Shown in pieces: positions 4,605 through 10,137 of a stretch of DNA of 10,137 nt. The notes beneath the pieces are model-generated. The model had not been told where the DNA came from. It saw nothing but the letters and a program-made list of their open reading frames with translations, and ran no database searches. The DNA is from Kiritimatiellia bacterium (lineage in GTDB: Bacteria > Verrucomicrobiota > Kiritimatiellia > SLAD01): the NCBI GenBank assembly GCA_007125875.1, contig SLCI01000040.1, forward strand, positions 1 through 10,137, given 5' to 3'. How positions within the stretch are numbered: position 1 is the first letter of the stretch; every line of letters starts with the position of its first letter. The position numbers were made by a program, and so were the translations under genes.

Positions 4605-7600
4605 ATGTGTTCTGCTCGACAGCAACCCCGGGGCTCGGGCGGCAGATTGTCGGAACCTGTCGCAGGGGACTATTACGCCGTATTGGCTGAGATCTCGGCC
4701 CTGGCTGCTTCCGGCTTGGGTGAGCAATTTGACGGCACGATTACGGACATGTTGAGATTGATCGGCGAGTATTTCGAAGCTGATCGGGCTTACCTTTTCC
4801 TGTATTCGGAGGATTTGCTTACCGTCGACTACTCGCACGAGTGGTGCGCGGAGGGTATTACGCCTCAACGTCACCGGTATCAAGACTATGCCATCGATCA
4901 CTTCCCGTGGTGGCGTTGTCAATTGGAGGAACTGCAGCCTATTCTCATTCCTTCTGTCGCGGCGATGCCACCAGCGGCAGCCGCAGAGCAAAAAGAATTA
5001 CTGGCCCAGGACATTCAATCGCTGGTTTGTATCACCATGCAGGACGTGCAGGGGCATGTGATCGGATTTATCGGATTGGATGCCGTTGAAACGGAGCAGG
5101 CATGGTCCGAATCGGTCATTCGGATGCTGCAGGTGGTTGCCGAAATCATTTCCGGCGCGATTCAGCGCAACCAAGCCATTCTGGCTGCACAAGCGAGCGA
5201 AACCCGGCTTCGCACGCTTGCGGAACTCGGGCGTCAGGTCGTGTGGGAGGTGGATTGCAACGGTTTATTCACCTACGTGAGTCAAGTGGCGCAACACGTG
5301 TACGGCTATGCCTCCGATGAACTGGTTGGAAAGAGGCATTTCTTCGATTTGCATCCCGAGGAAGGGCGTGAACAGTTTATACGCCAAGCCTTCGAAGTGT
5401 TTCAGCGGCGGGAATCATTCACGGATTTGCTCAATCCGATTGAAACGAAAAGCGGGCAGGTGATCTGGGTCTCCACGAATGGTATCCCCGTGTACGGTGA
5501 AGATGGCGAGCTAAAAGGCTATGCCGGATGTGATTCAGATGTCACGGAACGCGAACAGGCACAGGCCCTGATGCGCGAGCATCAAGCGAGTCTTGAACGC
5601 CGCATCCAGGAGCGGACCGAAGCGCTGGCCTACGCGAATACCAAACTCATTCAGAGTGAGGCGCGCTATCGTCGTGTGGTGCGTGCGACCCATAGCTTTG
5701 TCTTTCACATCATTGTCTCGGACGGACGCATGGGGCGTCCACTGTTCGATGCCAGTGTGGAAGACGTCACCGGCTATTCTCCGAGTGACTTCGCGCGAAA
5801 ACCGGCGCTGTGGCGTCGTATCATTTGCGCGGAGGACGTTTCACTCGTCCTGCGCCAAATCAGGCACCTGACCTATAGCAGGCCGATCAATGTGATTGAG
5901 CACCGCATTCGCCATAAGGATGGTTCGATGCGCTGGGTGCGCAGCACCACCGTTGCGGAGTATGACCATAATCAACGTTGTATCGGCTATGACGGCTTGA
6001 TTACAGATGTGACCGCACGAAAGGTGGCGGAGCGCGAGCGCGATGAACTGCTTACTAAGCTGCAACGGATGGCGACGCGGGACGCCATGACCGATTTACT
6101 GAACCGGGCGGGCTTCTACGAGGAGCTGGGACGTTTATGGAACATTGGCTGCCGTCATCCTTTCACCATCGGATTGTTGGTGGTGGATGTGGATCATTTC
6201 AAGTCCGTCAACGACACCTTTGGACATCTCACGGGTGACGCGTTGATTGAAGAGTATGCGTCAGTGGTGAAGTCGACCCTGCGCGATTCTGATTTGGTGT
6301 GCCGATACGGCGGCGATGAATTGGTCATTATCCTGCCTTGGTCGGATTTAGATGAGACGATTGAGGCGGGTGAGCGTATGCGCGAACGGATTGTGCATCA
6401 CATCTTCTGCAAGCAAAAGGGCGACCTATCGATCACCGTGTCAATCGGCGCCCATGCGATGGAGCCCCATCCACAAAAGACCATACATGAGCTGATCAGT
6501 CTGGCCGATCGCGCGCTGTATCAGGCCAAGCAGAATGGCCGGGATCAATTGTGTGTGGCGCAGGATCACGAAGCGGACGCGGGCACACAGCTGCAGGCGA
6601 ATGAAGAAGTCTGGACCGCGTCTGCGCCGGTGGATGGCAAGATCTCGGTACTGGTCGTCGATGATGATCCCCATCTGTTGGAAATGATGCGACGCTGCTT
6701 GAAGGAGGAATCATTCGTGCTCCACTGCGCCAGCAATGTGAAGCAGGCGACCATGATCGTTGAAAGGGAGAAGGGGCTTATCCACGTCGCATTGGTAGAC
6801 CTCTATCTTGGCAATGAAAGAGGGCTGGATTTCATTGCCCAACTGCAAACACTGGATCTATCACTTGTCCCGATTGTGATGACGGGCGAACCGACGCTGG
6901 ATGCGGCGATTGAGGCCATGCGGTCGGGATCCTACGATTTCGTCCAAAAGCCGTTTAAGATCCCGCTGCTCATGATGATTATTCGGCGGGCGATGGAACA
7001 TCGACGATTGATGCTGGAGAATCAACGGTATCAGCAGCACTTGGAGGCAATGGTCGCCCGTCGTGAATATGCCCTGGCGCGCGCATTGGAGGACCAAAAG
7101 AAAGCGACCCTGTTCACCTTGGAGGCGATGGCGGCTTTAATCGATGCCCGCGAGCAGAGTACCGGGGAACACTGTCGGCGTGTGGCGGAGATGACCAGTA
7201 TGTTCGGACGGGAGATGGGGGTAACGTTCGAGGAGCTCGAGACCTTACGGCGCGGTGCGCTCCTGCATGATATCGGCAAGATCGCGATCCCGGACGAGAT
7301 CCTGTTGAAGAAGGGGAAACTAACGGAACAAGAACAAGCGGTCATGCGTCGTCATCCCTCGATTGGCTATGAGATTATCGCCAGCAGTCCGGAACTGCGT
7401 GATGCGGCTGAAATTGTCTGGGCACATCAGGAGCGCTACGATGGTACAGGCTATCCGCGCGGCTTGCGCGGTGATCAGATTTGCATTGGGGCACGGATCT
7501 TCTCTGTGATCGATGCCTATGATGCGATGAGATCGAATCGTCTCTATCGATCGGCCCTCTCGCCTAAAATGGCCCTGGCGGAGATTTTGCGCCACAAGGG

Positions 7601-7694
7601 CACGCAGTTTGATCCCGACGTGGTGGATGCCTTCTTGCGATGCCAAGGCAGCTTGGAGAGTGTCGGGTATTACGCACAGTCCGAGGCCGAATAG
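4605..7694 (+). CDS. GAF-PAS-PAS-GGDEF-REC-HD-GYP c-di-GMP synthesis/degradation hybrid
   Basis: This is a 1029-aa soluble signalling protein with no membrane segments. Domains in order, as residues: GAF about 25-195; PAS 203-316 (ends DVTERE); coiled coil 316-352; PAS 354-472 (ends DVTARK); GGDEF 489-650; receiver 680-800; linker helix; HD-GYP 836-1029. The cyclase keeps the metal/substrate segment DVDHFKSVNDTFGH. Its signature is GGDEL (569-573) instead of GGDEF. An inhibitory RxxD site (RDSD, 560-563) lies exactly five residues upstream. The receiver has acidic D686-D688, phospho-acceptor D732, T760 and K782, so it should be phosphorylatable. The HD-GYP part has HDIGK (888-892), the HPxxGYEI helix, HQERYDGTGYP from 941 and DAYDAM. 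The second His of the usual HHE is Gln942. It probably makes and breaks c-di-GMP, with the receiver choosing the output (inference). The start is uncertain: GTG at 4596 overlaps the previous stop, ATG at 4605 is next, and neither has a clear ribosome site. It is probably the last gene of the pilin operon. Confidence 0.93.
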   Translation: MCSARQQPRGSGGRLSEPVAGDYYAVLAEISALAASGLGEQFDGTITDMLRLIGEYFEADRAYLFLYSEDLLTVDYSHEWCAEGITPQRHRYQDYAIDHFPWWRCQLEELQPILIPSVAAMPPAAAAEQKELLAQDIQSLVCITMQDVQGHVIGFIGLDAVETEQAWSESVIRMLQVVAEIISGAIQRNQAILAAQASETRLRTLAELGRQVVWEVDCNGLFTYVSQVAQHVYGYASDELVGKRHFFDLHPEEGREQFIRQAFEVFQRRESFTDLLNPIETKSGQVIWVSTNGIPVYGEDGELKGYAGCDSDVTEREQAQALMREHQASLERRIQERTEALAYANTKLIQSEARYRRVVRATHSFVFHIIVSDGRMGRPLFDASVEDVTGYSPSDFARKPALWRRIICAEDVSLVLRQIRHLTYSRPINVIEHRIRHKDGSMRWVRSTTVAEYDHNQRCIGYDGLITDVTARKVAERERDELLTKLQRMATRDAMTDLLNRAGFYEELGRLWNIGCRHPFTIGLLVVDVDHFKSVNDTFGHLTGDALIEEYASVVKSTLRDSDLVCRYGGDELVIILPWSDLDETIEAGERMRERIVHHIFCKQKGDLSITVSIGAHAMEPHPQKTIHELISLADRALYQAKQNGRDQLCVAQDHEADAGTQLQANEEVWTASAPVDGKISVLVVDDDPHLLEMMRRCLKEESFVLHCASNVKQATMIVEREKGLIHVALVDLYLGNERGLDFIAQLQTLDLSLVPIVMTGEPTLDAAIEAMRSGSYDFVQKPFKIPLLMMIIRRAMEHRRLMLENQRYQQHLEAMVARREYALARALEDQKKATLFTLEAMAALIDAREQSTGEHCRRVAEMTSMFGREMGVTFEELETLRRGALLHDIGKIAIPDEILLKKGKLTEQEQAVMRRHPSIGYEIIASSPELRDAAEIVWAHQERYDGTGYPRGLRGDQICIGARIFSVIDAYDAMRSNRLYRSALSPKMALAEILRHKGTQFDPDVVDAFLRCQGSLESVGYYAQSEAE

Positions 7695-7697
7695 ACC

Positions 7698-9713
7698 TCA
7701 GGTGTGCTTTCGTGGGGCAATCAGCTGCTCCGCAACCAAGCCCTCTGCTGCCAAGGCTTTCGCGGTCGATGGTCCCACCGCCAGCCACGACCGCTGTGCC
7801 GTGCGCTCATCCGGATAGCGACTGAAATAGGCCTCGACCGTCGAGGCGCTGGTAAAGAGTACGCGCGTGAAGGGGGTTGCGGGTAAGGGGCGCACGGGCG
7901 TTGCGCGATTCTGATAGAATACGACCGGCTCTGCGCGGAGCCCCGCTTCCTCCAGGCGTTGCATACGGGTAGCCTGCGGCGCTTTCGAGGAGCAGGGATA
8001 GAGATAGCTTCGTCCTTGCAGCGGTGTGGTTTCCGATAGTAAGGCGTGCAGGCCGCCATAATGATCCACCGATGCGTCGGCCCGCAATCCGTAGCCCTGC
8101 AATTCCGTCGCTGTTGCCGGCCCGACCGCCAAGAGATGTTTGCCCGCGAGGGCGCGGACATCGCCGTGCGCAAGCACAGCCTCCATCACGGCATGGACCG
8201 CAAACCGCGATGGGAATAAGATGCCATCAATCTGGTCGAGGTGCTGCTCCATCATCTTCACCCGCTCGTCCAGCGGCACGGCAACGAGCTCAATCAGCGG
8301 GAAGTGAATCAAGGGGCCGTGCCGCAAAAAGTGCTCGGGATCCGTTCCCACAAACAAGGTACGCTCGCTGGCAGGAAAGAGTTGGGTCCCCAATAGAAAG
8401 ACAGCCGGCCGCTGAATCGTGGCCGCGCCCAATGCGCCCAGCGGAACCGAACGAACGGCTTCGTCAGGATAGCCGAGTCGTTCGCCCACGAGGATGGACG
8501 TGTCATTCGACCAACCCGCCCGTTGCAATCGCGCTTGAATGTCACCGGCCTCGCTGACGCCCATATAGATCGCCACGTTTCCTGTGCCCGGGGCGGGAAA
8601 TTGCGCGGGCTCCTCGCCGGTTGGCGTGTGCCCCGTGACCAAATGCAGGTGCCCGCCGTCATGCCGATGCGTTAAGGGCGACAACGCGTGCGCCGCCGCG
8701 ACTTGCGCCGCCGTCAGGGCCGGCACAAGATCGACGCGCAGGTTCCAATTACGCAGAAAATCCAACTGCTCACTGAGATGAGCAAAGATTAAGGGGTCGC
8801 CGCCTTGCAAGCGCACGACGAGGTGACCCTTTTCAGCTTCCTCTAACATCAGGCGATGGATCTCAGATTGGGGGGTCGACGCGTCGCCGCCTTTCTTGCC
8901 GACGATGATGGCCTTGTGCTGGATGGACTGAATAATCTCTTCGGGCAATAGGCGATCGTGAATCACGACATCGGCGTGATCCAAGTAACTGCGGGCGCGG
9001 GCAGACAATAGCGCCGCATCCGCCGGGCAGCCAACGATGGCAACCAAGCCGGACGTCTGCCGCACATCCAGTGGCGCCAACGCGTTCCGCAGATCATGAT
9101 TGTCGCGATGCACGACCAACGCCAAGCGACCCTGTTGCGGGGCCGGGTCATAGGGTAGGTAAAGCGATATCCGGTCTGCCAAGCCCAGTCGTTCCAGCGC
9201 GCAGGCGGCCACGATCACGGCGTCATAGTCGCCTGCATCCACCTGAGCGAGACGCTGCTCAATGGTTCCCCGAATAGACTTGGTTACGGCGTCCGGATAA
9301 AGTCGGCGAATGTGCTGGTCTCTGGCCGGACTACTGGTGGCGATGACCTTCGGTATTTCGCCCGCAGCCAACGTCTGCCGAAAGACGAGCGCGTCGCGGA
9401 TGTCGCGGGCGGGCAGATAAGCCGCGACGAAACACGCGTCGGGCAATTGTATCGGCAAATCTTTGGCGGAATGAATGGCCAGTTGCGCCTCGCCGCTGGC
9501 AATCGCTTCATCCAGATCGCGCGTGAAGAAGTCATCGGGCACGGATGATTCGGCTAGCGGCGTGGAAAGGTCCCGGTCGCCGGGTGACGTGAAGGGGCGA
9601 ACTTCGAAATCGGTTTCTGGACAGACAGCCCTGACCTGAGCGAGAGCCTCTTCCGTTTGGGTGAGCGCCAACCGGCTACTACGCGTTGCGACGACTACCT
9701 TGCCCGTGACCAC
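7698..9713 (-). CDS. hemC: HemC-SUMT/CobA-HemD fusion: porphobilinogen deaminase (domain 3 absent) / uroporphyrinogen-III methyltransferase-like / uroporphyrinogen-III synthase
   Basis: This is a 671-aa cytosolic fusion for tetrapyrrole synthesis. Residues 1-220 are HemC: R11 and S13 in VATRSSRLAL, the catalytic K84-D85 in HSAKDLP, an SSPAR segment where one of the usual paired arginines is Ala130, RGTIEQRL, and DPAPQQGRLAL. The usual third domain, with GGC and the dipyrromethane-cofactor cysteine, is not there. Residue 225 already begins a SUMT/CobA domain (225-445) with VAIVGCPADAALLS, ADVVIHDRLL, VVRLQGGDP (GGD at 304-306), SPLTHR and TGH362. Its SAM-binding first loop is one residue short of GxGPGD, and IFAHLSEQ replaces the usual IFGRGGEE. 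Residues 450-671 are HemD (VGPATATEL, FTSASTVEAYF, AVGPSTAKAL). The start is GTG, 7 nt after a GAGGGAG ribosome site, and overlaps hemA by 19 nt. Products would be uroporphyrinogen III and possibly precorrin-2 for siroheme or cobalamin. Family identity of each part is secure; activity of the first two is open. Confidence 0.92.
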   Translation of the reverse strand: MVTGKVVVATRSSRLALTQTEEALAQVRAVCPETDFEVRPFTSPGDRDLSTPLAESSVPDDFFTRDLDEAIASGEAQLAIHSAKDLPIQLPDACFVAAYLPARDIRDALVFRQTLAAGEIPKVIATSSPARDQHIRRLYPDAVTKSIRGTIEQRLAQVDAGDYDAVIVAACALERLGLADRISLYLPYDPAPQQGRLALVVHRDNHDLRNALAPLDVRQTSGLVAIVGCPADAALLSARARSYLDHADVVIHDRLLPEEIIQSIQHKAIIVGKKGGDASTPQSEIHRLMLEEAEKGHLVVRLQGGDPLIFAHLSEQLDFLRNWNLRVDLVPALTAAQVAAAHALSPLTHRHDGGHLHLVTGHTPTGEEPAQFPAPGTGNVAIYMGVSEAGDIQARLQRAGWSNDTSILVGERLGYPDEAVRSVPLGALGAATIQRPAVFLLGTQLFPASERTLFVGTDPEHFLRHGPLIHFPLIELVAVPLDERVKMMEQHLDQIDGILFPSRFAVHAVMEAVLAHGDVRALAGKHLLAVGPATATELQGYGLRADASVDHYGGLHALLSETTPLQGRSYLYPCSSKAPQATRMQRLEEAGLRAEPVVFYQNRATPVRPLPATPFTRVLFTSASTVEAYFSRYPDERTAQRSWLAVGPSTAKALAAEGLVAEQLIAPRKHT

Positions 9714-10137
9714 GCCTGGGCTCCCTCACGGATCAGGCGGGAGGCGATTTCCGCCCGTTCCCGTCGCTCTTCGGTATTGAACTGCGCCTTGGCCTCGATC
9801 GCTTCCAAGCCTGTGTATTCCACCTGTTCCATCATGCGGACGATTTCGTGCGTGTCGGGGGGAACGCCGAGATCAACAATATGAAGGGGACGCTGTGCCT
9901 CGGTCAAATGCTCCGCATACAGGACGGGGTGGGGGGCGGCCGTGGCTGTAATTATGCCGGCGACGCCCTTCAAAAGGTGATCAATGTCGGCCAGTCCACC
10001 GCCGAATCCGCCCACTTCCATCGCCAGCGACATAGCCCGATCAGGGCACCGACTGGTCACACGTACCGGTGACCGCGATCGCTTGCCGAGGTAACGCGCC
10101 ACACTAGAAGCGATCGAGCCGGAGCCGATAACCGCAA
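9695..10137 (-). CDS. hemA: Glutamyl-tRNA reductase, C-terminal part (5' end beyond the window)
   Basis: HemA reduces glutamyl-tRNA to glutamate-1-semialdehyde with NADPH, the first step of the C5 pathway. About 146 residues are visible. The frame is open to the window edge, so the catalytic Cys domain lies outside. Seen are the nucleotide-binding loop AVIGSGSIASSVARYL (family form GAGxM), then VTSRCPDRAMSLA (family: NRTxxRAxxLA), a short strand-loop ending in ITATAAPHP, and HIVDLGVPPD (family: DIAVPRD). The start of the spinal helix follows (NTEERRERAEIASRLI). The protein stops right after the position of the family's FxxWL. The C-terminal dimerisation domain of about 80-95 residues found in typical enzymes of about 420 aa is therefore missing. 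It overlaps the HemC fusion gene by 19 nt, so the two are co-translated. Assignment is good despite divergence; an in-frame GTG at 10102 is not the real start because homology continues upstream of it. Confidence 0.85.
   Translation of the reverse strand, partial: AVIGSGSIASSVARYLGKRSRSPVRVTSRCPDRAMSLAMEVGGFGGGLADIDHLLKGVAGIITATAAPHPVLYAEHLTEAQRPLHIVDLGVPPDTHEIVRMMEQVEYTGLEAIEAKAQFNTEERRERAEIASRLIREGAQAWSRAR
9721..9727 (-). promoter_or_regulatory. Ribosome binding site for the HemC fusion, inside the end of hemA
   Basis: On the minus strand this reads GAGGGAG, 7 nt before the GTG codon at 9713. It supports that non-ATG start and places re-initiation within the last codons of hemA. Confidence 0.65.

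Noticed and set aside
7684..7699. Bidirectional terminator between the converging operons
   Set aside because: Only a 4-bp GAGG/CCTC pairing, no T-run on either strand.
8024..8557. A 177-codon plus-strand open frame opposite the HemC fusion
   Set aside because: It is the antisense of well-supported SUMT/HemD coding sequence; the product is Arg/Pro/Ser-rich as expected from a shadow frame.
1..10137. tRNA, rRNA, CRISPR, insertion sequence or attachment-site signals
   Set aside because: No repeat-spacer pattern, transposase motif, terminal inverted repeats or tRNA-like cloverleaf was recognised on reading either strand.

Overview
The window (10,137 bp, moderately GC-rich, no sign of a composition break) comes from a Gram-negative type bacterium. 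It has a sigma-54 activator, a multi-pseudopilin operon, a lipoprotein signal and a large c-di-GMP enzyme, followed on the opposite strand by an early tetrapyrrole operon built of fused and trimmed enzymes. The exact phylum cannot be fixed from sequence alone. The three-part hemC / SUMT / hemD fusion and the pilin style make me lean to the PVC group (Kiritimatiellota/Lentisphaerae-like) or another deep lineage, with low confidence. I see no rRNA, tRNA, CRISPR array, insertion sequence or phage gene.

Plus strand, 1-7694. The window opens inside a sigma-54-dependent transcriptional activator (AAA+ domain from its Walker A loop onward, then a Fis-type HTH). Its stop is followed by a 231-nt gap holding a small palindrome, a dyad suited to an upstream activator site, and a well-spaced -24/-12 sigma-54 promoter (986-1000). 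The gap leads into five prepilin-like genes in tight order: an MSHA/PilA-like major-pilin candidate, a strong intergenic hairpin, a GspH/FimT-like pseudopilin, two further pseudopilins joined by ATGA overlaps, and a 431-aa PilX/GspK-like protein without Glu5 that carries a large C-terminal extracellular domain. A small Ig-like lipoprotein and a 1029-aa GAF-PAS-PAS-GGDEF-REC-HD-GYP protein follow without room for a separate promoter. The gene order resembles a compact MSHA cassette (MshA-C-D-O-P, with the large last protein taking the place of MshP plus MshQ). My working model is a sigma-54-controlled surface filament or secretion pseudopilus that carries its own c-di-GMP synthesis/degradation switch.

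Minus strand, 10137-7698. A 3'-terminal part of glutamyl-tRNA reductase (hemA) overlaps by 19 nt a 671-aa fusion of porphobilinogen deaminase (HemC), a SUMT/CobA-like methyltransferase and uroporphyrinogen-III synthase (HemD). This would take the pathway from glutamyl-tRNA toward uroporphyrinogen III and precorrin-2, with the steps between supplied elsewhere. Two trims stand out. The HemC part stops where domain 3, with the dipyrromethane-cofactor cysteine, should begin, and HemA ends before the usual C-terminal dimerisation domain. The SUMT part also has altered SAM/substrate loops.

The two strands converge tail to tail with only 3 bp between stop codons. The best candidates for something undescribed are the filament plus c-di-GMP operon and the trimmed tetrapyrrole enzymes.
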